From assembly GCA_001600695.1 (NCBI GenBank), contig BCKQ01000007.1, positions 681,607 to 745,606 on the forward strand: 64,000 nucleotides of DNA, in the 5' to 3' direction. Source of the stretch: Ascoidea asiatica. Its lineage: Eukaryota > Ascomycota > Saccharomycetes > Ascoideales > Ascoideaceae. The notes under the pieces were generated by a model. It did not search any database and was not told the DNA's origin. It saw only the letters and a program-made list of their open reading frames with translations. Positions 19,507 through 29,242 of this stretch are shown here, piece by piece. How positions within the stretch are numbered: the first letter of the stretch is position 1; every line of letters begins with the position of its first letter. A program made the position numbers and the translations under genes.

Positions 19507-20453
19507 ATGTCGATTCCAAATGCTACTTTTCCAATTTTGAGCACAAATAACAACCACAACAATAGTATTAATAATACAGATACCATTCCTGATAATAGTG
19601 TTGGTGATAACATGAATAATAACAATAATACCCAGGTCCTTACTCAAAGCCAGAATCAGATAGGGACTCATAATATCAACAGCAGTGATTTGATAGATAG
19701 AGCTTATCGAGATTTTGAATCAATGGATAATTACACCTCTGAAATTACAAGTTCAAATATTTTTGATCCTTCAAATCAGCAACATACTCCCGTTTTAAAT
19801 GAGAAGGTACCTGAACAATCTGAAAACAATAATGAAATACAAAATGAAATTAACGCTCTAAATGAAATTGATAAGGAAATCAATAAAAACCATAAGCTAA
19901 CTGAAGTTACAGTCAATAATGAAAGTAATAATATTGAAATTGATAATACTCAGCGATTAGATAACAGGAATAATCAACAGTTGAAAAATGGAAATGAAAA
20001 TGAAAATGAAAATGAAAATGAAAATGAAAATGAAAATGAAAATGAAAATGAAAATGAAAATGAAAATGAAAATGAAAATGAAAATGNNNNNAAATGAAAA
20101 TGAAAATGAAAATGAAAATGAAAATGAAAATGAAAATGAAAATGAAAATGAAAATGAAAATGAAAATGAAAATGAAAATGAAAATGGAATTTTACGAAGT
20201 CTAGAAAACGAGATTCGACAACCAAAAATTCCTATTGATTCAAATATTAGAAATATTTCTAATAATATCAATACTGATAATAATGAAAATTTAAATAATT
20301 TATGTAAATTTACTCAACTAAGCAATAATGAAGAATCTAATTTTCCATCAAAGAATGGATCCATTAAAGATGAAATTGATAGCAATAACAATAATGATAA
20401 CAATGATCAAAGTACAATATCTACTGTCATCACTAATACCAATACTAGTGGCA

Positions 20454-20508
<55 letters not shown>

Positions 20509-21880
20509 TAACAATAATAATATATCTAGCAATAATAATGCCTCTAATAATAACATGTCAAATAATCGGCAAATTCAAAGCCAGTTTGATTATTTTGATT
20601 CTTTATTATCTAATTTATCAGAACTTTATAGATATACTTTATCAAATGATGAAAATATTGATTTATCTACAATTAAAATTGATACAAGAGCTAAATGGCC
20701 TAAAAAATTAAATGTTTTATTCATTTATTTATTATCAAAGTTTGTTAAATTTGATGAATTTAGAACAACTGTTTCTTTTAGAAGATCTGTTTTAAAAGAA
20801 ATTTCAACTAAAATTTCAATTGCATATCCAAGATTGAAAATCAAAGTATCTCCAAGTCAATTAAAAGATAAAATAAAATATCTTATGGAAATTGCAAAAA
20901 TTTGGAAAGATTTAAATCTATTATATAACTGGTCTCAAAATCAGGGAAGATTTATAATGAATGAAGATGATATAATGTACTTTTTAGATAATATTAAAAA
21001 TGATAAAAATAAAAATAAAATGTCAAAAAATAAAAATAATATAACAATTTCAAAAATAAAAAATTTATGTGAATCCGGAAATCAATATCTTGAAATATAT
21101 GCCAATAATATTTTAACTTATTTCAATCATGATCAAGATTTAAAACAAGAAGAAAATGATACAATGAATAACTCAATTAATAATATTTCAATAAATAATT
21201 CAATGAGTAATTCTTTAGATAATTCAATGATTTCAATTAATAATAAAAAGAAATCAAATTTATTAAGTAGAAAAATTAGTAATATAATACCTCTTTCTTC
21301 TTTAGAATCAAATTTAAATTTAAATTTACGTTTAGATGAAAATATTGTTAATGAGCCCAATTCAATTAAAAGAAAATTGTCTTCAATAGTTTTAACGGAT
21401 AATTCTTATTATACAGAAATTAATGATAATGAAATTGATTATGAAATTATAAATAATAATTTAAATAAAAGAAAAAAATTAAATGCAGTAAATTTATCAA
21501 ATAATAAGTCAATAATAACTTCCGAGAGTGATCTCAATAATCATCATATTCCAGATGAACAAGATAATCAAAATAATAATTTGGATGGGTTAAGTCAGAT
21601 AAATGATTCTAATGATTCCAACGAATTAAATGATGTTAATGAATTAATGCAAATATCCGAACAAACAATGATAAAGGCAAATAAAAGAGTAACTGATTTA
21701 TTTTTAAATCATAAAATCTCTTCAATTGAGATGTTATCTTTACAAGAATTGATGAACAAAAATAAATTTGTAATTATAACTTTTGCAAATTCCGATACTA
21801 TTACTGAAGATGATTTTTTAAAAATAGTTAAAGGCTATCTCGAAATTTCTTTGAATAAATTGGATGTTGAAAACATTTAA
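19507..21880 (+). CDS. Asn-rich nuclear protein with Myb/SANT-like (trihelix-like) domain; assembly gap in Asn-Glu repeat
   Basis: One gene that appears frameshifted only because a five-N gap (20087-20091) interrupts a GAAAAT hexanucleotide repeat. The frame before the gap (frame 1) and after it (frame 2) both read Asn-Glu, so a true gap length of 1 modulo 6 would join them exactly. The N-terminus is Asn-rich, followed by at least 30 Asn-Glu units and a poly-Asn run at about 20457-20508. The likely folded part, encoded at about 20580-20960, contains KWPKKLNVLFIYLLSKFV, FRRSVLKEIS and SPSQLKDKIKYLMEIAKIWK. This pattern of spaced Trp/Leu helices and QLKxK resembles Myb/SANT-like trihelix DNA-binding domains. 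No orthologue name is assigned. Confidence 0.8.
19991..20185 (+). repeat. GAAAAT hexanucleotide repeat encoding (Asn-Glu)n, with N gap
   Basis: A near-perfect GAAAAT array of about 195 bp with a five-base gap at 20087-20091. The array has no stop codon in several frames, which produces spurious Met-Lys and Phe-Ser ORFs. True length is unknown. Confidence 0.97.
20457..20508 (+). repeat. AAT trinucleotide repeat (poly-Asn)
   Basis: An uninterrupted AAT run coding for about 17 consecutive Asn in the Myb-like gene. Confidence 0.95.
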
Positions 21881-22437
21881 CAACAAGCTCTTATGCTTTA
21901 ATTTTTTCTTTTTTTTGTTTCTCATTAACCTATTTTGTATAAAATTATTCAAATTTATTAAATTTTTTTTTCTTAGCTTAATCTGTTTTTACAGAGAAAA
22001 ATTGGTTCTGTATAATTAGTTTACATTTTGTACTTTTATTACCCTAATTTTCTTCTCTTTCTTTCTTCCTTTTCTCTTTACTAAACTGTAATTTTATTGT
22101 TTTTTCTTATTTTTCTTTTCTTAATTAATAAATATTTGTGTAGAATGATAAAATTAATTGTTGATATTGAAACTTGTATTTGTAAGTATACATATTATAC
22201 CATAAACGATTTTTCCAGAGCTTTGGGCTCATTAAAAATATTGATGAAATCTGTAACATAATTACAAAGTCCCAAAAGAATGAATCCTGAATAGTCTGGT
22301 AATTATAAAGAATATTTCCTTTCGTTTTCTTGGTTCAATTGAAAACTTAGGACATTAGTATCGTACTTTCAATGGCTAATTCTCGTATTGAATTTCGTTT
22401 TTCTTAGTGTTTTACTAGTTTTTATTGTTTCTGAATA
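21881..22437. other. Intergenic region between the Myb-like gene and the right inverted-repeat arm
   Basis: AT-rich with several T tracts after the stop codon (candidate 3'-end signals). Nothing gene-like is seen. Confidence 0.55.
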
Positions 22438-22488
22438 CTTTTTCTCGTGGCTCAAAAAATGGTTTCATTTGAGCGACAGATGAAAAAT

Positions 22489-22494
22489 GCCAAG
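22489..22494 (+). promoter_or_regulatory. Rim101/PacC-type site GCCAAG in pectate lyase B promoter
   Basis: AATGCCAAGAGATG, the mirror of the copy A site at 15100-15105, about 640 bp upstream of the start. Confidence 0.45.
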
Positions 22495-22615
22495 AGATGA
22501 AAAGAAGAAAATTCAAGAATATTACAAGAAGAGTATTCATTGGATATCAGTGAAGAGTGTGAGAAGTATTGAATTGAAGAAATATATATATGATCTTCAC
22601 ATTTTATAGCCAAAC

Positions 22616-22621
22616 GCCAAG
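22616..22621 (+). promoter_or_regulatory. Second Rim101/PacC-type site in pectate lyase B promoter
   Basis: ACGCCAAGAAGATA, the mirror of the site at 14973-14978, about 515 bp upstream of the start. Confidence 0.45.
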
Positions 22622-23133
22622 AAGATAGTTCTTTGTTGGGGAATAATGGTGGTAGTTGCAAAGGTAGTGAGCAAAGGGAAATAAACAAATAGGCAGTGGA
22701 GGGAAGAAGAAGAATTACTCGAGCAAAAGTGTCAGAGGAGAAGAAAAAGAGAAACAGATCTGCTATTGTATTAATTCAATTAACTCTATTAGTTGTTCAT
22801 AGAGGAGAGAGAATTAAAAGTATTAGTATCTTGAGATAAATGGATGAATGAATAAATGATTGAATAAATGATTAAGTAAATGTTTGAATGGGATTGGAAA
22901 ATGATTTAAATAGAGATGATTTCACTCGATATTTTGGAAGATATATTTTATGATTTTTTGTTCTTTTTCTTACTATTATCAATATCAATATCAGTATCAG
23001 TTATTAATCAATAATTTATCAATTGCTATTGTTATCTATTAGTTTATATTTATCAAAGAATAAATTTCAATTTATTCCAGTCATTCCTTATTATAAAATT
23101 TTCTTTCTTTAGAGTTTTAACCAGCTTATTACA

Positions 23134-24135
23134 ATGATTTTCACTAGTATTGCAAAGGCAATATTTGCAACCATTCTCACCTCGAGTGTTATGACAAGTG
23201 CTATTCCAATTGATGGAGAAGATGCCGAATTAGCCAAAAGATATGAACAAGAATTATTACAAAAAAGAAGTGATGATACAGCATTTGGATATGCTTCATT
23301 AAATGGTGGTACTACAGGTGGTAGTGGAGGTACTACAGTTTCAGTCAGTACATTAGCTGATTTAAAGACTTATGCTAAGAAATCAGGTAGTTATATTATT
23401 TATATTACCAAATCAATTTCTGGAGATGAAGCAGTTCCAGTTACTTCAGATAAAACCATTTTAGGTAAAAGCTCAGGTATCACTTTAAGTGGTGTTGGAT
23501 TAAGAGTTAAAGGAGCCTCCAATGTTATTATTAGAAACTTAGCCATTTCCAAATGTTTAGCACCAGTTGATGCAATTGCAGTTCAAAAATCAACCAATGT
23601 TTGGATTGATCATTGTGAAATGTCTTCTGATACTAGTCATGGTAAAGATTATTATGATGGTTTAATGGATGTTACTCATGCTTCAGATTATGTTACTATT
23701 TCCAATTGTTACTTACATGATCATTACAAGGCCTCTTTAGTTGGACATTCAGACAGTAACAGTTCTGAAGATACTGGACATTTAACAGTTACTTATGCTT
23801 ATAATTATTTCAAAGATTTACATTCTAGAGGTCCAAGTTTAAGATTCGGTACTGCACATATCTATAATAACTATTATAATGGTATGAGTGATTGTATTAA
23901 TGTTAGAAAGAGTGCCAAGGCTTTAGTTGAAAGTAATGTATTTGTTGATGCTGATAAACCATTATATTCAGTTGATGGTACTGGATCAGCTTCATCTTCA
24001 GGTAATGATTTTGGAGATGCTTCAGCCGATATTGATTCAGGCAGTGTTTCAGTTTCTTATTCATACTCTTTGAAATCATCATCAGCAGTTGCTTCATATG
24101 TTTCNAGCAATGCCGGAGCCAAATTATCTTTCTAA
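23134..24135 (+). CDS. Pectate lyase, polysaccharide lyase family 1, secreted (copy B)
   Basis: Translates identically to copy A at 13459-14460, including the ambiguous codon (N at 24105): signal peptide, Kex2-type pro-segment, and the PL1 core with WIDHC, DGLMDVTHASD and RGPSLRFG motifs. Promoter and 3' flank are duplicated with it, so both copies should be expressed alike, doubling dosage. Such identity points to very recent duplication, continuing gene conversion between the arms, or an assembly artefact. Outside the duplicated unit the flanks differ: copy B is followed by the expansin-like gene in the same direction, while copy A faces the hydroxyacid dehydrogenase. Confidence 0.96.
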   Translation: MIFTSIAKAIFATILTSSVMTSAIPIDGEDAELAKRYEQELLQKRSDDTAFGYASLNGGTTGGSGGTTVSVSTLADLKTYAKKSGSYIIYITKSISGDEAVPVTSDKTILGKSSGITLSGVGLRVKGASNVIIRNLAISKCLAPVDAIAVQKSTNVWIDHCEMSSDTSHGKDYYDGLMDVTHASDYVTISNCYLHDHYKASLVGHSDSNSSEDTGHLTVTYAYNYFKDLHSRGPSLRFGTAHIYNNYYNGMSDCINVRKSAKALVESNVFVDADKPLYSVDGTGSASSSGNDFGDASADIDSGSVSVSYSYSLKSSSAVASYVXSNAGAKLSF

Positions 24136-24334
24136 GTCAATTGCAGTAATTTGTTGATTTAATTATTATATAGATTAGTCACTTCTTAAATAGTTATTTA
24201 TCTTCTTTTCTTAGGTTTCATGAAAATGAACCATTAATTGAACATATACTTTTTATCACTAATTCGCTTTTTTCTTTTCTCTTCTCTTCTTTTCTCGCCT
24301 GTAAATCATCTTATAAATTGCCTGTAAGATGAGT

Positions 24335-25183
24335 ATTTCCAATCTTCTTTTTTGTATTTTATTTCAATTGATTTTTATGGAGCTTTTTTACATTTTTTGT
24401 ATAACCGAGACTAGCCGATGAATGAAAAATTTGGAACGGAAGGAGAGCCGTTGTAATGATCTCACAAGCCTTGTGTTTTTTGGAGTGGCAGGTGTGTGGC
24501 TCGTGTGATTGGCGATTGAGAAGAAAATGAAATTAAAAAACAAAAATAAAAAATTGAGGAGAAAGTGAAAATAAAAGTGAATGTTCATTCGAAACAATGG
24601 AAAATGTGCAGAAAGTTATCAAGAAACAGAACACATTTTGTGACAAATGGAAATTCAGATTCTCATTTCATGTTAAAATGAAAAAAACTAATGGAGGTTT
24701 ATACTTCTATATGAAGATTTTCAAATAAGTTTATAAAATTAAAACAAATTGACTGAATATTAAAATGTAAGAGTCTCAAGAACAATGAATAGATTTTCAA
24801 TTCTTACTTTAATCATTGTTAATCTGAAATTTTATGAGATAATCGAGAAGTTTTAGTAATTTAATTTAAAAAATATTGAATTTTTCTTAATTTTAATTGA
24901 AGCCCTTATAAAGCTTATTTTCTTTTAGTTACAAAATGGGAATTAGTAGTTTAAAAGAATAAGTTATTAGAAATGAGTAGATAGTTTAGTAACTTTAAAT
25001 AATAAACAAAGTTTTTATGATTATTCAATTTTATATAAATAATTTTGTTTTTATCTCCATTTCTCAATTTTTGATTGTAAATAAGATAAATTATTAATCA
25101 ATTTAAGTATAGTCATTCCTTTAAATCAATTAGATACTTTTTTTTTATTATTATCATTATTGTTATTATTATTACTCTTAAAA
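24335..25183. other. Intergenic region upstream of the expansin-like gene
   Basis: AT-rich with a GC-richer stretch at about 24400-24500. A 69-codon minus-strand ORF (24388-24597) is not gene-like. A leader of TTATTATTATCATTATTG repeats immediately precedes the start codon. Confidence 0.5.
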
Positions 25184-26215
25184 ATGAAGAGTAGTTTATT
25201 ATTAAGTTTATATTGTTGTGCACAATTAATTGAAGGTAAAATTATTACAGTGACAGATATTAATACACATGTTGTAACTGATATTGTTACAAAATATTCA
25301 ACAGTTTATGTTGATGGAGATGAAGATGAAGATGATATTACTTCTTCCTATTCTTCCTCTTCATCATATTCTTCAATTTACTCAACTTCAGATAGTGTAG
25401 TTGATTTGGATTCTTCAACTTCAGAAACTGTTTATGAAGCAGCTTCAACTTTATCAAGTTCTTCATCAAGTGCTTTATCAAGTTCTTTATCAAGTTCTTC
25501 GGAAAGTTCAGTAGAAACAGATTTGGAAACATCTACAGTATTAAGTGCAGCAGCAGTAACTACATTATCTACAGTAACATCCACAAGTTCAGTAGCTTCA
25601 ACTTCTTCATCTTCAACATCATCAATTGTTGCAGTTACAAGTGCAGTTTCAACTTCAGATTCTAGTAGTGAATCAAGTAGTGGTAAATATACAGTTGGAG
25701 AAATTTTTACATTAGATAATGAATATGCAAGTTGTACAGAAGTTTATGGAGTTTGTGGATCAAGTGGAGCAGCATGTTGTAATTTTGGAGCAACATGTTC
25801 AACAGTTAATGCAGAATATGCACAATGTAAACCAACAAGTGTTATTGATTCAGTTACAACAACTGCAATTACCGAACCTGATGGTAGTATTGAAACTGGA
25901 GCATTATATTCAGGTAGAGGTACATATTGGACCCCATCAGATGGTAATGCATGTGGATTCACTGGAGTTTCAGAAGATGATTTTGTTGTTGCAATTGGTA
26001 TTGATTATTATGAAGAAAATACAGATGTTTATGATAAAAGTGATTTATGTGGAAAGACATTAATTGCTCAATATGGAGATAAAGCTGTAAAAGTTAAAGT
26101 TATTGATGCTTGTGGATCTTGTGATAAATATAGTTTAGATTTTTCACCAGCAGCATTTGGTGAATTAGCTAGTATGAGTGCTGGAGTTCTTGGTATTACT
26201 TGGTATTGGGATTAA
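25184..26215 (+). CDS. Secreted expansin-like (loosenin/DPBB) protein with CBM1-type module
   Basis: A 343-aa protein starting at the first true ATG (25184); the open frame extends eight codons further upstream without an ATG. Residues 1-18 form a signal peptide. About 50-165 is a Ser/Thr-rich, presumably O-glycosylated spacer. Residues about 184-216 look like a divergent fungal cellulose-binding module (YASCTEVYGVCG, ACCNFGATCS, YAQCKP). From about 244 to the end is a double-psi beta-barrel of the expansin/loosenin type: GRGTYWTP, NACGFTG, CGKTLIAQYG, VKVIDACGSCDKYSLDFSPAAF, with the conserved Asp in LDFSPAAF, and GITWYWD. Such proteins loosen plant cell walls without hydrolysis. Placed next to pectate lyase, it completes a wall-attack set with the GH45 enzyme. 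Confidence 0.92.
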   Translation: MKSSLLLSLYCCAQLIEGKIITVTDINTHVVTDIVTKYSTVYVDGDEDEDDITSSYSSSSSYSSIYSTSDSVVDLDSSTSETVYEAASTLSSSSSSALSSSLSSSSESSVETDLETSTVLSAAAVTTLSTVTSTSSVASTSSSSTSSIVAVTSAVSTSDSSSESSSGKYTVGEIFTLDNEYASCTEVYGVCGSSGAACCNFGATCSTVNAEYAQCKPTSVIDSVTTTAITEPDGSIETGALYSGRGTYWTPSDGNACGFTGVSEDDFVVAIGIDYYEENTDVYDKSDLCGKTLIAQYGDKAVKVKVIDACGSCDKYSLDFSPAAFGELASMSAGVLGITWYWD

Positions 26216-27613
26216 TTTAAATGAAATAAATTAACTAATCTTTTTTTTTTTCAATTCAAAACTCTGATATTTTTTTTATATTTTAATGCAATTTTTATTA
26301 ATTATCAATTATCAATTGTTGTATTATTATCATTATTGTCTTATGCTAAAGAAGCATTAAATTATGCATTTTCTATTTAGGGTTTGAGACCATTTTTATG
26401 GATATTCTAGATCAGGTTTTAAATAAAATCCGTATAAGTTACATTTGCCGTGTACATGGAAAACCTCACGGAAAAGTTCGGATCCAGAGCGGAGTTTTAA
26501 CGGGAGTTTGGCGTGTCGGCACTAAGTCGGATTAGTTCGGACATAAACTGGAAATAAGCTGGAAACAGGCTGGAAGCAAAGGAACTCAGCTCGGAGTCAG
26601 CTCGGAGTGGTCGGAATTGGCGCGGAAAGCAGCGGTTACCGTCGGACCGAGTCTTGTTGCGGTCCGCTCGGGTGCTGTGGTTCTGTGGTGCTGTGGGCTT
26701 GGTGAAGGTGAAGGTGAAGGTGAAAGCAACTCCTGGGCCTGATTAATAATGCTGCAGTGTTTGATAATAGCCTTTGTTAGTAGCCTTTGATAGCTTTTAA
26801 TATCTTTACTGTATCAGTTTTGCTACCCTTTTTATTATTAAATAAGGCTACTAATAATAATATTAATAATCCTCATATCCATAACAATAACAGTAGTATT
26901 AAGACCAGTAATGAATGAATCATGATCCCTGGATCATGTTTTAGGATTGAAAATTTTTAATTTGTAATTTTATATTCTTAAATTCAAATTAGTAATAAAG
27001 CAAGCTAAATTTCATAGATAATCTAATAAAATTATGATATAAATTGATCAAAATCTAGTATTAGAAATAAATATCCAATTAATAATAACATATATACTAT
27101 ATTTCAATAAAATTCTTTAATCATATATAATCTATTGATATTCTTATGAAAGTAATCATTATATCTTTATCTTCTATCAAATATAATCAAATATAATCAA
27201 ATTAAATATAATTAATTAAAAATGGTTGCCATTTACATATTCTTTATAATATTCATTTCCTATCAAATGTGATATCAAAAATTATTCTACTTTTAATCAA
27301 TTTAGATATAAATATAATCCAAAATATAATACTCTAATGTCAAATCTTATGTCAAATCTTATGTCACATCTTATGTCAATTCTTATGTCTCTTTATCATT
27401 CTTGCTTCTCTCAATGTTTTATATAATTATCTTTATATAATTTCATTTACCTATATTCTATTTAACTAATCATATTCTTTAATATCATATCTTATATATA
27501 TATAATCACTTACTATATCAATACTGTATATATAGGATAATCTAATATATATATATATAATAAAATATCTAATACATAATTGTAAATAATTCTGTAAATA
27601 CAATACATATCTC
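26216..27613. other. 1.4-kb convergent intergenic region containing a GC-rich island
   Basis: Both flanking genes end here, so no protein-gene promoter is expected. From about 26430 to 26740 the sequence is markedly GC-rich, with about ten CGGA motifs on the plus strand and short tandem duplications (AGCTCGGAGT twice, GCTGGAAAC variants, GTGAAG four times). No tRNA, snRNA or ORF could be recognised. The rest is AT-rich with a 12-bp tandem repeat. Confidence 0.55.
27336..27392. repeat. 12-bp tandem repeat, consensus TATGTCAAATCT
   Basis: Four full units and a partial fifth with one or two changes each, noncoding, 3' of ORC6. Confidence 0.9.
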
Positions 27614-28882
27614 TTATAAATAGTAAACTTCTTTAATTCTTTCATTGATTCTATCATTGATTTCATTATTCCATTCATTATATTCATTCATTTCTCTTTC
27701 AAAATCTTTTATATCATTATTCAAAAGTAAATCTCCAATTGAATATAAACTATTATTATTCATATTCACATTCAACTTATTCTCACTTTTATTCTTATTC
27801 ATATTTCCATAGTCATCATACCTTTCACAAATTTTTATAAACCATTTCTCATTTTTAATTAATTCAAATGATAATTTAATATATTCATTCAAATTCTCTT
27901 CAATTTTCTTTATCTCTTTATCTTCTTTATCTAATTTCTTAAATTCAATTAATTTATTAAAAAAATTATCATAAATTCTTTTCTCTCTTTCTTTTTCATT
28001 TATTATTTCTATACCTTTTACTTTTACTTTTACTTTGTATTTCTTAATAATAATCTTTTTATTAAATAATTTGAAATAAATTAATCCAATTAATCCAATT
28101 AAAAACCCAAATTCATTATTAATTGAATTTAATTTCTTTTTTAATTTTATCTTTTTTATATTTTTCTTATAACTTATTATTATATTACATAAAATATTTT
28201 GTGTAATTTTGAATTCATTACAAATTTCAATTATATCAATTAATCCAATTTCCTTTACTTTTTTAAATTCTTTTATTTCTCTTTCATTTTTTTTCTTTTC
28301 ACTTTGTTCTTTCTTGCAATTGAAACTTTTATTGTCTTTTAATATGACATTCATATTTATATCTGTATTTATTTCATTATTGATTTCATTATAGATATCT
28401 GAAATTGAATAATTATATTCTAAATTATTTCCAACCTTTTCAATTAATTCATCAACTAAACTATCATTACAATCACAATTATATTTATCATTCTTATAAC
28501 CATTTTCTTTTTTTTCTATCTTATTACTATCACTAATATTTCGAAATTGAAAATTGAACAAAATTGATTGAAAAGTTTGAATTAAATTTTCTAAAATTTT
28601 TAAATTGAATTTATTAAATGTATATTTTATTAAAATATTTAAATTTATATTAAAATTTATATTCAAATTAATATTCATTAAATTTAAATTATTAATATTA
28701 TGTAAAATTGATAAATAACATGATATTGGTAATCTTGAACATTCTTCATAATTTGATAATTTTATAAAGTTTATTGAATTATTATATAAATTTATAGCAA
28801 AATTTGTTAAAAATATTGGAGGATCATTTATTGATGTTAATTCTCTTAATATTTGATTTGTTAATTGTATAATATTATTCAT
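27614..28882 (-). CDS. ORC6: Origin recognition complex subunit 6, divergent
   Basis: A 422-aa protein recognised by two conserved stretches and size (S. cerevisiae Orc6 is 435 aa). The C-terminal IIEICNEFKITQNILCNII parallels Orc6 IIRLCNDFELPREVAYKIV. Near the end, ELIKNEKWFIKICERYDDYG parallels [20 protein letters not shown], the segment that precedes the Orc2/3-binding tail. The N-terminal LTNFAINLYNNS...CSRLPISCYLSI matches the TFIIB-like N-domain, whose equivalent is LKKLTNATSILYNTS...ARCHICAYIAS. Between them lies a Lys/Glu/Asn-rich disordered linker, where the yeast protein carries CDK and Cdt1-binding sites. Identity is low, so the call rests on pattern order and these blocks. It acts in the nucleus in MCM loading. 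Confidence 0.83.
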   Translation of the reverse strand: MNNIIQLTNQILRELTSINDPPIFLTNFAINLYNNSINFIKLSNYEECSRLPISCYLSILHNINNLNLMNINLNINFNINLNILIKYTFNKFNLKILENLIQTFQSILFNFQFRNISDSNKIEKKENGYKNDKYNCDCNDSLVDELIEKVGNNLEYNYSISDIYNEINNEINTDINMNVILKDNKSFNCKKEQSEKKKNEREIKEFKKVKEIGLIDIIEICNEFKITQNILCNIIISYKKNIKKIKLKKKLNSINNEFGFLIGLIGLIYFKLFNKKIIIKKYKVKVKVKGIEIINEKEREKRIYDNFFNKLIEFKKLDKEDKEIKKIEENLNEYIKLSFELIKNEKWFIKICERYDDYGNMNKNKSENKLNVNMNNNSLYSIGDLLLNNDIKDFEREMNEYNEWNNEINDRINERIKEVYYL

Positions 28883-29242
28883 ATCAATTATTTAATATTC
28901 TATCTTCATTCAAACCAAATTTCAAACCCATATTTATACGTTGTTACTAATACTAATACTAATATTTTTTTCACAGTATGTAAATATGCTCGAATAAAGT
29001 TACTGGAATTAATCGTACCAAAATATGCAACTTCCACAAAAATCAATTCCAAAGTCAATATATGCATAAAACTGTGTGCAAACATCTAGCTACACTCAAA
29101 GGCAGCAACACACATGTGTCAATTTGATCCACAAAACTGGTAAAACCCCGAAAACAAAAAACAAATTCCCACTGGCCCCATCTATGTTTTCAAAATTTCA
29201 AAGCCAATGCATTATAAAGCCATGTTTTAAACAAATTGAAAT
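28883..29242. other. Intergenic region between ORC6 and tRNA-Arg
   Basis: AT-rich ORC6 promoter side. Two short ORFs (28865-29089, 29076-29264) overlap each other and the tRNA and are not considered genes. Confidence 0.5.

Larger units (their letters stand above)
22438..24334 (+). repeat. Right arm of 1,897-bp inverted duplication (pectate lyase unit)
   Basis: Mirror copy of 13260-15156, ending abruptly at ATGAGT (24334), where the left arm continues into a different sequence. The two arms and the 7,281-bp spacer (15157-22437) form a structure able to invert by homologous recombination. Confidence 0.95.

Noticed and set aside
19507-20097. Apparent frameshift in the Myb-like gene
   Set aside because: The shift is caused by a five-N placeholder in a six-base repeat. 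Both flanking frames read Asn-Glu, so an arbitrary gap length explains it.
19957-20271. Phe-Ser, Phe-His and Met-Lys repeat ORFs over the GAAAAT array
   Set aside because: These are other-frame readings of the same hexanucleotide repeat; the Asn-Glu frame continues into a real gene on both sides.
13260-24334. Composite transposon with pectate lyase as inverted terminal repeats
   Set aside because: The arms carry no transposase or transposon termini, no target-site duplication was seen, and the spacer contains ordinary housekeeping genes.
27336-27392. CRISPR-like regular repeats
   Set aside because: Contiguous 12-bp tandem repeats without spacers in a eukaryotic genome; a minisatellite.
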